DNA of 64,000 nucleotides. Source: Elymus sibiricus (lineage: Eukaryota; Streptophyta; Magnoliopsida; Poales; Poaceae). The DNA is taken from the NCBI GenBank assembly GCA_039707655.1, contig CM077670.1:149400001-149464000 (forward strand). Direction: 5' to 3'. Positions 54,695-64,000 of this stretch are shown piece after piece. The notes beneath the pieces are model-generated. The model worked only from the letters and a program-made list of their open reading frames with translations, made no database searches and had not been told where the DNA came from. The translations under genes and the position numbers were made by a program. Position 1 is the stretch's first letter. Every line of letters starts with the position of its first letter.

Positions 54695-57600
54695 CTAGGA
54701 ACTCGCGCCGTCGTCGTCTTCGCCGGCGCCATCACCGTCGGAGCTCTCGCCACGGCCGCAGGAGTACTTCCCGAGTAACGCGCCCACATGACCTTCCACC
54801 GCCCTTGCGAGCCCGCCGCAAAGCTCCTCGGGAACTGGGGCTATCACCTTGTCAAAGTCGAAGTTGGGGTCGGAATGGAGGAGGTGGCTGAAGACGCAAG
54901 TCGCCGCCAGGGAGAAGAGGCTGTGGCACTCCTCCTCCAGGATACCGTCCACCTCCTTGGCTCCGTTCTCAAGTCGTTCCATGAGCTTGGTGGAGAAGTC
55001 GATGTAGTCGGCGTCGCGGGACTCGCGGAGGGCCCCAAGCTTTCCCTGGCAGATGGAATTTAGGGCGTCGTGGGCGCGGATCTCGAGGGAGTGAAGTGCC
55101 TTAACACGCTCGCGCTGCTCCTGTTCCTGATCGACGGTGCCAGAGCCGGGCTGCGGCGCGGCTCCCCGGCGGGTCTCCGCCTCGGCAAGCACCGCCTTGA
55201 GATCAGTGACCTCCATCCGGAGCCGCCCGCGTTCTGACTCGAAGGCATCAGCGTCCTCTTGGACCTTCTTCTCTTTGGCCTCCAGTCGGGCGTTGGCGTC
55301 GGTGACACACTTCGCGTGGGCCTCCTGGGCATCGGCCAGCTGGCGCCCCAGCGTCTCCAGACGCTCCTTCTCCGTGGCCTGCTCGGCCGCCTTCTTCTCG
55401 AGGTCCTCCGCGCGTGACTCAAGGCCTGCCTCGCGGGCTGCGGTCTCCTTCTCGCAAGTGGCAAGGGTGCCTTCCCGCGCAAGGAGCGACCACACCTGCT
55501 CGGCGTACTGGTCTTGGAGCTCTTTCAGGAGGGTCTCCGCCTCTTCGCGGCGCACGGTGGCCGCTTCGGCCTCCTGGAGGGCCCTCGCGCGAGCCCCCTC
55601 CGCTTCGGCGGTGTCCCTCTCGCGCAATGCGCGAGCACGTTCGTCATGACGCCGGGCCGTATCGACGGCGACGCTGAGCCGGCGCCACCCGTCGGCAAGT
55701 TTCAGGCGCTCCTCTGTGAGGCGCGTCTCCGCGTCCTGGAAGTCCGTGCCGAGCCGAGCAAGGGCGGACTTGGCGTCTCGCAGGGTTTCGGGCCTGAGCA
55801 GAGCACAGTCACTTGCGAGGACCAGGGGCCAGTCCGGGCCGGGCCCCCTGGCACCCTCCGCCGCAGCGGCCCGGGAGCCCTCGGCGCGGCTTGCCTGGGG
55901 CGGCGGGCTCGCCAGGCCGCCCCCCTCGTTCAGCCGCGGCGGTGCGCTACGGGGGCTCTCAGTGCCGGTCGTGGCACGCCCCGCAACTCCTTCCCCTGCG
56001 CCCAAGGAGCCCCCCGGTGGGGGGGGGGCAGACGCTTCGGCCTCGCACGTCGTCGCTTCCTTGCCCGCGGTAGGGCCAGGGGGGAGGTTGTCTCCGCCTC
56101 CTGAGGCTGCCTCCCGAGGGTCCCCCATTTTGGCCTCACGGGATGCACCCGCGTGTGACCCTGGAGGAGCAACCGCCCCCTCCTCGATTTCCGTACACCC
56201 TGCTTCGGCGTCGGGACGGAGGGTAGCCTCTCCACGCCCCCCGGCCCCGGCGGCGGGCATCGACGCTCCCTGTGGGTTGGGGGTAGCCCTCACCTTCATA
56301 GTTGTCTTCTTCTTTTTCTGATCCGCGGCGGACCTCCTGCGCGGATGGTGGCTCAGCTCCGAGCCGGATAAAAGAGCAAGAATTAAGGACGCCGGCAGAA
56401 GGCAGAAGGCTTACTCGTCGCTGACGTGCCACTTCCTCTTCTTCTCCCCCGCCGACGGCTGGCTGGCGCTGCCCTCGCTGAGCATCGCCTCGGCGCGGCC
56501 GCTCGGGCCCCCAGGGCGTGCCGCGGTAGACCCGGTTGCGTCGTCACCTGTCTCCGGGCCCTGGGCAGCTTCAGCCTCCTGACGGGCCTCAAGCACCGGG
56601 GGCTCGCCCGCCCCCGCATCGGGAGCCCCCGCCGCCGCGGGCAGGACACTCTCGGCGTCATCATCCTCGAGCTCGCAGATGAGCTGACGGCGAGCGCGTG
56701 GTGGCACCCGGCTGAGGTCGTCCTCCGTGGCCTCCTCCGACTCTCTGTTGCCACTGCTGCTTCCCGAATCCACCTCCACCACGAGGGGGTTGTCGCACGG
56801 CCCGACATGGCCCTCCGGCACGAGGCCCCACTGATCAAAGAGGGGCATCACCTTCACCAGCTCCTCCTTCTCTGGATAGCGAAAAAGTGGGCGCGCCCCC
56901 TCCGGAGCTTCCGCGGCAAGGGTATTGAGCAGAATCGCCAGGGCCCCTTCCAGCATGTCTGACCCCAGGCTGCCCGGCTTCAGCCTCATGGCGTCGTCCG
57001 CACCGGAGTACTCCCACATGGGGCGCGAGTGCTGCTGAAGTGGCACGATGCGCCGCCGTAGGTACTCCCTGACTACCGCCGTCCCCGACAATGCTGCGGC
57101 CCGGTGCGCCGCCATCCGCTCAAGGACGGGCTCCATCCTCAGGTCGACAAGCTTCTCGTGCCCCCACACGGCAATCTTCTTGGCCGGGTCCGTAGGGATC
57201 ATCAGGAGCCGGTTGGTCTGGCACGTGTCCATATAGACCCAGCGCTGCCGGTATCCTTCCACCTTCTTCGCGACCCTCAGGTTGATAACGTCGTCCTCCA
57301 TTCCCTTGACAGCAAGGAACGACGCGCATCCGGAGCGCTGGTCCGCCGCAGTTAGCCGTAAGCAGAAGAAGTGGCGGAAGAGCGCCACAGAGGGCCTCAC
57401 GCCCACGAAGGCCTCGCAGTAAAAGGCGAACGTGGCCAGGAGAAAAATGGAGTTGGGTTGAAGATGAAGAGCGTGAACCTGATAGTGGGCAAGTATGGCA
57501 TAGAAGAAGTCCGAAAATGGCGGCACCAACCCTGCATACACGCTGTGGAGGAAGAAGGGATAGACCGTCGCCACAAGGTCGCGCCGCGCGCGCGACGCCG

Positions 57601-57771
57601 GCCGGATTTGGGTCGCCTGGTTCTCGTTCTGGCCGCCGGCCACGAACGGAAGCACCAGGCCCAACTCTCCTTCATCGTCGATGGCGGAGCGCTGCAGCGC
57701 CGCCCCAGGGGCGGGCGCGCTTGGGGACGGGGTCACCTCCTTCCCCTCTTGCCGGCGGGAGCCATCTGCAT
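54695..57771 (-). CDS. Antisense accessory gene of F interior B (Transposase_28-like, coiled coil)
   Basis: Opposite to pol. Two exons: 57771-56415 and 56336-54695, with a 78-bp GT-AG intron (56414-56337) that joins the frames. About 1,000 codons without a stop. Probable starts ATG 57771 or 57765 (MAPAGK) need a 1-nt correction near 57735 to reach the long frame. The N-terminal globular domain (FFLHSVYAGLVPPFSDFFY, HALHLQPNSIFLLATFAFYC, EAFVGVRPSVALFRHFF) is of the plant 'putative gypsy type transposon' kind. A Glu/Ser/Ala-rich middle contains EKKRKWHVSDE, and exon 2 is mostly coiled coil (55760-55180; LQEAEAATVRREEAETLLKE) with a Ser/Asp-rich end. It corresponds in order and fold to the spliced gene in E. 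Role unknown; long openness next to broken pol is notable. Confidence 0.7.
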
Positions 57772-58070
57772 GGCGGAGGCGCGGACCGGGAGCAAGAACA
57801 GGCGAAGCTCGAAGGGGGGACTCGCGAGGAGCCGCGCGCGAGAAGGAAAGGCGCAGAGGGGCGGAACGTGTGATGGAAGGCAATGATGGCCTCGCACCGC
57901 CCGCGCCAGGATTTATGTCAGCGCGGCAGTTCCCGAGGCGTCGTGGGGAAGTGGGGCCGTCGCCCGTCACATCGTGCGCCACGCGTTGCGCCTGGCCGCA
58001 GGCGGTTAAGGCCCGCGCCGTTTTGCCCCTCTGTAGGCGGGAACATGCGCGCCGCAGGCCCAGGGGCTAC
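57772..58070. promoter_or_regulatory. Antisense leader and polypurine end of F interior B
   Basis: Contains a minus-strand TATA-like ACATAAATCC near 57908-57918 upstream of the antisense gene. 57905-58070 is nearly identical to 43470-43633. The polypurine tract GGCCCAGGGGCTAC ends at 58070. Confidence 0.65.
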
Positions 58071-59052
58071 TGTCGGGCCCATGGAACCCGGGGTATCCAG
58101 GCCCGTCTGCCTTTGGCCCAGGGCGCGACGCCTGGAGTGGGCCCGGTGGGCCGTCGCCACCAAGTGTTTCACCAAGACCCCTCATGAGGCCCTGGCCTCT
58201 AGAGGCCCCCTCCTCAGGGAGTAGCAGGCTACGCTCAGCACCACCATCAACGGCCTCGCGAGGTCCCCTCACGAGGCGGCTTCCCGAGTGGCTTCACGAG
58301 GTGGCTCCCCGAGGTGGCCTCACGAGGGCCCCTCTCCAAGCGGTCCCCCGAGGCATCCTCTCGATGGCTTACAAGGCAAGGAAGATCCGGCTCAGTCGCG
58401 CGGTCCCAGCCCATCACGTGGGTGAGGCGCGCGGCGAAGGGCAGCAGCAGAGGCCGCGCCAGCAGGCGCGGATGCAGATGGTTTCCTCTTTTGTGTTAGG
58501 GAAGCAGGGCCTGCTATCTACTCTCCAAAGCAACCCCAAAGGTTGCCCGATCGGCAAAGGAAGACCAAGACGGCGGGCGCGCAGGGCGGAGGTCATCACC
58601 GAGCCCACCGGCGCGTCATGGATCATGCTTTGGCAGGCAAAGACCACCTTTAGTTAGGATAGCCTGAGCGCCTGTCCCCTTTCAAAACCGCCAAGTGTGG
58701 CAACCCTTCCCGCCTAAGTTTCCAGGGGGAAGAGGACCAAGGCCAGCATAAAAAAGGGCAGTGCTGCCATTGTAGAGGAGGTTCGGAGGTTCGGAGGTTC
58801 AGAACCTGTTCTTCCTCCTTCACCGTGTACGCGAGAACTCTCTTGCCCACCGCAATACAACACACAAGTAGGAGTAGGGTCTTACACAGCAAGGTGGCCC
58901 GAACTGGGTAAACCGCTATGTCCTCGCCCGTCCTACGCTAGCGCGCCCTCGCCGTAGTCTCGCCGTAGCGCTGCCGTGGTAGGAGACGAAGTAGTTGAAC
59001 GAGCTCACCCCAGTGTTCGAACCTTTGGGTCCCCGGAGCCCGACTTCCGATA
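58071..59052 (+). repeat. LTR3 of element F
   Basis: 982 bp, TGTCGGGCCCATGGAACCC to CGACTTCCGATA; the terminal CA is mutated to TA. TATA-like GCATAAAAAAGGGC at 58746-58759. Followed by the GTTGC target duplication. Confidence 0.95.
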
Positions 59053-60163
59053 GTTGCTTCCTCTTCAAGCTTCGGGCGGTGGCGATGAGTTGCCGTTTGA
59101 ATTTCTCTAGCTCCAGGGGGTCCTCTGGGACGATGAAGTCTTCGGGTCCGAGGCTATCCTCCTCTTCGGACGAAGGGAGGTAATTGCTGTCCTCGGAATC
59201 CTCTAGGTCCTTGGGGTCACCCTGGTATTCATGCCCTTCAGGGGCGTCGTGGTGCTGCTCGGGGGTGTTGTCGCCGAGCTCCCCCATGTTATCCGGAGTG
59301 TCGTTCTCTTCAGTGACATTTGTGTCTGTGTTGTTTTCCTTGCCCTTTCCTCCTCCTCTGGCTCGCCGTCGTCGGCGTTTGGGCGGTTCCTCAGTGGGGC
59401 CGTCGCCGTCCTTCATAGTCGTGTCGCCGTCCTTCTTGGGGGTATCGACCATGTAAACATCGTAGGTGGAGGTGGTGGTCCACTTTCCGGTGTTGGAATT
59501 GGCAAGGGAAGGAGCCGTATAGGGTGGGACGTCGATATCTTCGTACATATCATCAGCCTCCTCGGAGGCGTAGTCCAGCAAATCGGTTAAGTCTTCGACA
59601 GTGGCTACCAAGTGGGTGATGGGTGGGACGCAAAATTCCCCACGGCTGGCCTCCTGTCCGACCTGCTCCTGGTCCGAGGACGGGCCATCCGCGATATTCA
59701 TCCTCTGGATCCGATCTAACATCTCGCTTAAAAACGAGAGGTCAACTGGATTCACGTTCAGGCATCCGTCGGAGTTGAGCTCTGGCGCGCCAATACTGTG
59801 AATGTGTTCGGCCAAGGGAGACCCTTGGTTTTCTGGTGCTGGGGTTAGATCTGAACTCAAGGCCAGATCCGAACTGAGGCCCGACCCGGGGACAGGGACG
59901 GGGAGGGAATCCGAGGTCGAGGCCTCAGGATTGGTAGGCTTCTCGGGTAAAGCCGAGAACCCAGTAAAGACCAGATCGCCTCGAGCATCGGCGACGTACT
60001 CAAGGCTGCCGAACTTGATTTCCTACTCAGGGGCGAAGCTGCCGACCCGGTCAAGGAGACCGGTCGGATCGGCGTGCAGCACAATGCTGCCGAACGCGAA
60101 GAGTTGTCCGGGGACGAAGATGTCCTCGCTGCGGATTCCATCGCTGATGAGAAGGCGAGCCAT
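59053..60163 (-). pseudogene. gag: Element E gag, N-terminal part
   Basis: ATG 60163-60161 (MARLLISDGIRSEDIF). Continuous frame with one TAG at 60023-60025. The acidic, low-complexity N-terminus has a basic cluster KRRRRRARGGGKGKE near 59360 and ends in EKFKRQLIATARSLKRKQ, where F is inserted (GTTGC). The gag core follows at 37490. The highly charged N-terminus is typical of long plant Gypsy gags; no known domain recognised here. Confidence 0.82.
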
Positions 60164-60188
60164 TGATCCTTGGTGACCCACGGCGGAA

Positions 60189-60207
60189 CTCTTAATGAAA
60201 GCACCAA
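60189..60207 (-). promoter_or_regulatory. Primer binding site of element E
   Basis: Minus strand TTGGTGCTTTCATTAAGAG directly after the LTR end CCGACA. Different from the GGCGCGCC type used by C, D and F. Confidence 0.7.
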
Positions 60208-60694
60208 TGTCGGTACCAAAACCGGCAGATCTCGAGTAGGGGATCCGAACTGTGGGTCTAGGAATCAATGGGTAACAGAGAACATAGAGACGGCGATTTA
60301 CCCAGGTTTGGGCCCTCTCGAAGAGGTAATACCCTACGTCCTGCTAGATTGTATTGATGTGATTGTATGAAGGTTACATAGTTGATCTACCTCGAGATCG
60401 GATGGACTAAACCCTAGGCAATGGATATGATGATCCTCTACGGACTAAGCCTTCTGGTTTATATAGACACCAGAAGGTCCTAGGGTTACATATGGTCGGT
60501 TACCATCAGGGGATAAACATGCCGGTCACACCAATTATTCCTTGGAGGAGATGCCAAGTCTTCGGAGGTTTCCTTCTGATACGCGAGGTCGCCCACAATC
60601 CGGCCTTCCTTCGACGAGTAGAGAGCGGCCCACCAGCCCGGCCTACGAGAGATAGGCCGGCAGCCCGAGTACCCCCTAGTCCGGGACACCCTAA
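60208..60694 (-). repeat. 5' LTR of element E
   Basis: 487 bp; on the minus strand it starts TTAGGGTGTCCCGG (TG mutated to TT) and ends GGTACCGACA. TATA box TCTATATAAACC (minus) at about 60457-60468. Confidence 0.95.
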
Positions 60695-60699
60695 CCCGC

Positions 60700-62469
60700 C
60701 CCTTCAAACCTGAGTTGCCCGACCAGTACGACGGCACGCTCGGTCCAGCAGAGTTCCGTGGCATCTAAACCATCGCGGTGTAGGCTGCCGGGGGGCGCGA
60801 CGACAAGCTGTTGGCCAACTACTTTCCGTTGGCACTCAAGCCCAACATCAGATCATGGTTGATGAACTTGCCGGAGGGCTCCATTTCTTCTTGGTCGGAT
60901 CTATGCCATCAATTCATGGGTGCCTACCAGCGTGGCCACAAGCTCCCTGGTCAGGAGAGCGATTTGCATGTGATCCCCCAGACAGATGGCGAAACCCTCC
61001 GCAAGAACATACAAAGGTGTAGCCGTGTGCACCACAACATTCCCGATGTTCATCCTGCAGCTGTTTGCGCCGCATTCCACATGAATGTGCGCAACCGCAG
61101 AATGAGGTCTGAGATGAATATCGTGAAGGTTAGAACTATCAACGAGTTGTACGCCTTGGCAGACAAGTGTGCATGTGCTGAGGAAGGGAGGTGACTCCCT
61201 AGGGAAGATACTGGCGCCGAAGTCGACTCCAAAGACGACGACGCAGATGATGCATCGACCCCGCAGAAGAAGAGTCGGAAGCGCAATCGGAAGCGCAAAG
61301 GCAAGTTAGTGATGGCTATTGAGAGCTCCGGCGACGCCAACGCCGCCAAGAAGCCTAAGGCAGAAAGCCCCGGCAAGGAGGTTGCCGGATGCGCTGACTG
61401 CCGAGAGGCTGCGGCAGGCGACAAGAGCGGCAAGACCGGTGGGCCGTACTGCAATATCCACCATACCAAGGGCCACGATCTCTAGGAGTGCCGGCAAGTG
61501 GAGCAGCTTGCCGAGAAGCAGAAGCAAGAGTATGAGAAGCGTGACAAGGAGAAGGGCCAGGATGGTGCCGGTGGGTCCGGCAAGCAGAACCATGGTGGCC
61601 GAGGGGGCCGCCACGGCAAGGGCAAGCAGCCGAAATAGAAGGCTGCACCAAGCCAAGATTATGGAGATGAGGACGAATATGAGTCCGACAAGGAGTTCCA
61701 GAATGCGGTGGATGCCATGTGTGTTGACGGAGGCGCATCTTTGCACTCCTCGCACCGGCGACTGAAGCAATGGATTCGCGAGGTGAATGCCGTGGAGCCC
61801 ATGATGGGAGCGTTGAGGCCACTCAAGCGGTCGCACACGCCCTTCCTCTTTGACGCCGAGGATTACCCTGATCGCACCACTGCGATCGGGTGTTGGCCGT
61901 TGTTGGTTTCCCCAACAATCCGCAACCTCAGGGTGACGAAGATGTTGGTTGACGGTGGGGCCGGCTTGAAATTGATCTCTCCCGACGTGATCAAGAGGCT
62001 GCAGATCCTCGACATGGATCTTGAGGAGACTGACACGTTCCAGGGGATCAGTCTAGGGAGGAACATGCCGAAGGGCCAGATCATGCTGCCGGTTACATTC
62101 GGTAGCGACCTCAACTACCGGACAGAGAAGATCATCTTCGACGTCGTTAAGATGCCCCTGCAATACAATGGCATTCTGGGCCGTCCGGCACTGGCAAAGT
62201 TCATGGCCGCGTCGCACTTCGCCTACAATGTTATCAAGATGCCAGGGCCGATGGGGGTCCTCACCATCAAGTCGAACCACAAGGACGCAATCATTTGTGC
62301 CGACAAGCTCTACCGGGAGGCAGTGGCAGCATCTGCCGACAAGGCACCTACTCCTGCCGGCAAAGATCCTGGGGGAGGAAAGAAGAAGAAGAAGTCCGGC
62401 AAGACCACTGATATGGACTCCGGGAAGCGCACTTTCGAGTGCAGCATGCCCGTCGAGGACATACCATAG
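60700..62469 (+). pseudogene. gag: Element D gag (core) and protease
   Basis: Continues the D gag in frame after E. Gag domain 60710-61190 (FKPELPDQYDGTLGPAEF, SWLMNLPEGSISSW, SDLHVIPQTDGETLRK), variant knuckle CX2HX4HX4C (C-N-I-H-H-T-K-G-H) with TAG replacing the Gln just before its last Cys (61483), Lys/Gly-rich linker, protease with LVDGGAGLKLIS near 61944. Stops: a possible TAG in 60760-60775, TGA 61192, TAG 61483, TAG 61636 and TAG 62467. The 61483 and 61636 stops are CAG in element C, proving C-to-T change. Otherwise colinear with the C protein. Confidence 0.9.
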
Positions 62470-63300
62470 AGCTCTACCAGCAAGAGCAAGAAAGACAAGG
62501 CATCTGCGCTGGCGACCAAACAAGTTTCCGCAAGGGAAGATGGGTTGCGAGGCACTTTTTCTATAAGTGCCACACTCGGTGACAAATAGGAAAGCGAGCT
62601 CGTTACCTTCCTATGGGCGAATGTCGATGTGTTTGCTTGGCAAGCATCTGACATCCCTGGTGTTCCTAGGGAGGTAATTGAGCACCACCTTGTTGTCTGC
62701 CCTGATGCGAGACCCATCAAGCAGAAGGTCAGGAAGCAAGCCTTGGAGCGGCAAGAGTTCATTGCCGAGGAAATTAAGAAGTTGGAAGCAGCAGGTCTAG
62801 TTAGAGGAGTGCTACACCCTACGTGGTTAGCCAATCCGGTCATAGTGCGCAAGGCAAATGGGAAGTGGAGGCTTTGTATAGACTTCACTGATATAAATAA
62901 AGCCTGTCCAAAAGACCCTTTCCCTTTGCCGTGTATCGAGCAGATTGTAGACACCACTGCCGGCTGTGAGTTACTCTCTTTCCTTGATGCCTATTCTGGT
63001 TATCATCAGATCTTTATGGCCAAGGAAGATGAAGAGAAAACCGCATTCATCACTCCATGTGGCACATACTGCTTTTTGCGTATGCCTTTCGGATTGAAGA
63101 GTGCCGGGGAAACCTTTGCCAGAGCAGTTCAGATCGGTTTTGAGCCACAGCTGCACAGAAATGTGGAAGCCTACATGGATGATATTGAGGTCAAGACTAG
63201 AGACAAGTCAACCCTGATCCAGGATTTGGAAGAGACGTTTGCGAATTTGCGCAAGCTCAACTTGAAGCTCAACCCTGAGAAGTGTGTTCGATGTTCCATC
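62470..63300 (+). pseudogene. pol: Element D reverse transcriptase
   Basis: Same frame as gag-protease, with a TAG at 62587 (K*ESE; Gln expected). RT motifs complete: VPREVIEHHLVVCPDARP, WRLCIDFTDINKACPKDPF, FLDAYSGYHQIFM (first catalytic Asp, about 62983), MPFGLKSAGETF, AYMDDIEVKT with intact Y-M-D-D (about 63172), and LKLNPEKCV. A 2-nt loss near 63286 shifts the frame in the thumb-proximal region. Confidence 0.92.
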
Positions 63301-64000
63301 CGGCAAGTTTCTTGGGTTCTCTGTGTCTCAGAGAGGGATTGAAGCCAACCCCGACAAGATCAATGCAATTGAGCAGATTGAAGCACCGAGACGCGTCAAG
63401 GATGTCAGGCGTCTTGCCGGCTACGTTGCCACCCTCAACAGGTTCATCTCCAAGTCAGCAGAGCGCGCCTTGCTGTTTTTCAAGATATTGAAAAAGGCAG
63501 GTCCAGTGAACTGGACTCCGGAAGCGGAGGCCGCGCTCCAAGATTTGAAGGAGTACTTGTCCTCTCCGCCAGTCCTAGTTGCGCCTATGCCGCAAGAGAC
63601 GTTGCTGCTATACTTAGCAGCAACGAATCAAGTGGTTAGTGCTGCACTTGTGGCTGAAAGAGAGGCAGATGAGGAGGAGGTAGCAGCCGCAGAGCCACGA
63701 CCCGACAAGCCAAAATCTTCTCCGGCAAGGTCAGGTGCCGACGAGCCAGAGATTGTGCAAGCCAGCAAGCCAGATCAACAAGTTGTGAAGAAGAAGATGG
63801 TGGAGCGCCCAGTCTACTTTGTCAGCTCCCTCCTGCAAGGGGCTAGGTCAAGGTACTATGGTGTGCAGAAGCTGCTCTTTGGCCTTCTCATGGGCTCAAG
63901 GAAGCTGCGGCATTATTTTCAAGCACAGCCAGTCACTGTCGTCACTCGCTTTCCGTTGCAACGCATCTTGAGAAATCCAGAAGCAACCGGCAGGATTGTG
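63290..64000 (+). pseudogene. pol: Element D RNase H region (cut by window edge)
   Basis: After the frameshift a new frame is open to the end: SGKFLGFSVSQRGIEANPDK, RRLAGYVATLNRFISKSAER, VNWTPEAEAALQDLKEYLS, LLLYLAATNQVVSAALV, a charged linker of about 40 residues, then PVYFVSSLLQGARSRYY and HYFQAQPVTVVTRFPLQRIL. This is the Gypsy RT connection and first RNase H, colinear with interior B of F. A second RNase H and integrase would be expected beyond the window. Confidence 0.9.

Larger units (their letters stand above)
37491..59052 (+). mobile_element. Composite Gypsy element F (Tat-like): three LTRs, two interiors
   Basis: Flanked by a perfect GTTGC target duplication (37486-37490 and 59053-59057). 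LTR1 37491-38473, interior A (gag, protease, deleted RT, antisense B3 gene) to 43633, LTR2 43634-44586 (lacking about 30 bp at its end), interior B from mid-RT onward (RT, two RNase H domains, integrase, H insertion, antisense accessory gene), LTR3 58071-59052. The LTR2/interior B junction joins LTR 'CCCCAGT' to pol 'AGTTCTGCCC', sharing AGT. Interpretation: recombination of two family members, then a deletion of the LTR2 end, gag and protease of the second. Confidence 0.9.
29628..60694 (-). mobile_element. Gypsy element E, non-autonomous, minus strand, carrying F
   Basis: Flanked by a perfect CCCGC target duplication (29623-29627 and 60695-60699). In its own orientation: 5' LTR 60694-60208, primer site, gag (60163 down to 59053, then 37490 down), protease to 35274, a spacer, an antisense (plus-strand) spliced accessory gene 30720-33954, polypurine tract and 3' LTR 30114-29628. 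No RT, RNase H or integrase. Length without F is about 9.5 kb. LTRs (487 bp each) differ at roughly 20 positions by hand count (about 4%), more than those of C or H. Confidence 0.94.
8620..64000 (+). mobile_element. Gypsy element D (Tat-like), interrupted by Copia-2 and E
   Basis: Plus-strand Gypsy retrotransposon in three pieces: 8620-8627 (first 8 bp of the 5' LTR, TGACAGTG against an expected TGTCGGTG), 27547-29627 (rest of the LTR and start of gag) and 60695-64000 (gag, protease, RT, RNase H, cut by the right edge). Reading frame is preserved across the 31-kb E insertion once the 5-bp target duplication is removed. Order gag-PR-RT-RH, the DGG protease motif and close similarity to C and F suggest the Tat lineage (inference). 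Its 3' LTR lies beyond the window. Confidence 0.85.

Noticed and set aside
1..64000. Host genes, tRNA, rRNA, miRNA precursors, DNA transposons, MITEs
   Set aside because: Scanned for, but nothing with adequate support was found; virtually every interval belongs to an LTR element.

Overview
The window looks like intergenic DNA from a large grass genome, most likely Triticeae (wheat, barley, rye or Aegilops). This rests on the dense nesting of long LTR retrotransposons, the GC-rich grass codon use of several of them, and the absence of any ordinary host gene, tRNA, rRNA or CRISPR array. Family and lineage names are inferred from protein motifs and structure; no database search was possible.

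Layout. (1) 1-4119: 5' part of a minus-strand Copia element of the Sirevirus (SIRE/Maximus) type, called Copia-1, with LTR 2697-4119. (2) 4120-8619: old AT-rich DNA that looks like the 3' end and long LTR of a decayed retrotransposon. (3) A plus-strand Gypsy element D starts at about 8620 and runs off the right edge. It is split into 8620-8627, 27547-29627 and 60695-64000. (4) Copia-2, a second and complete copy of the Sirevirus (8628-27546), sits 8 bp inside D's 5' LTR. (5) Gypsy element C (9281-14461, target duplication GTTGG) sits inside Copia-2's 5' LTR. (6) Gypsy element E (minus strand, 29628-60694, target duplication CCCGC) sits inside D's gag. (7) Composite Gypsy element F (37491-59052, target duplication GTTGC) sits inside E's gag. 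It reads LTR - interior A - LTR - interior B - LTR. (8) Gypsy element H (minus strand, 48462-54244, target duplication CGCAC) sits inside interior B of F. The deepest chain is old DNA > D > E > F > H.

Roles. D and interior B of F keep polymerase regions (reverse transcriptase and RNase H in both; interior B also integrase) and resemble autonomous partners. C, E, H and interior A of F have gag, or gag plus protease, but no complete polymerase, so they look non-autonomous. Every coding region for retrotransposition carries nonsense changes, frameshifts or deletions, except D's still-readable RT core.

Most interesting: C, E and both interiors of F carry an extra gene in the opposite orientation to gag-pol, between the gag/pol region and the 3' LTR, each with a TATA-like box upstream. 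Three (C, E, F-B) resemble the Transposase_28 'putative gypsy type transposon' family. Two of these (E, F-B) have plausible phase-consistent introns and coiled-coil tails. In interior A of F the same slot holds a B3-type DNA-binding protein gene, so one family seems to have swapped its antisense cargo. Also notable are a tandem array of about 13 hairpin-forming 60-bp units in H, and an internal promoter-like block with a possible 5'-UTR intron ahead of the third ORF of Copia-2.
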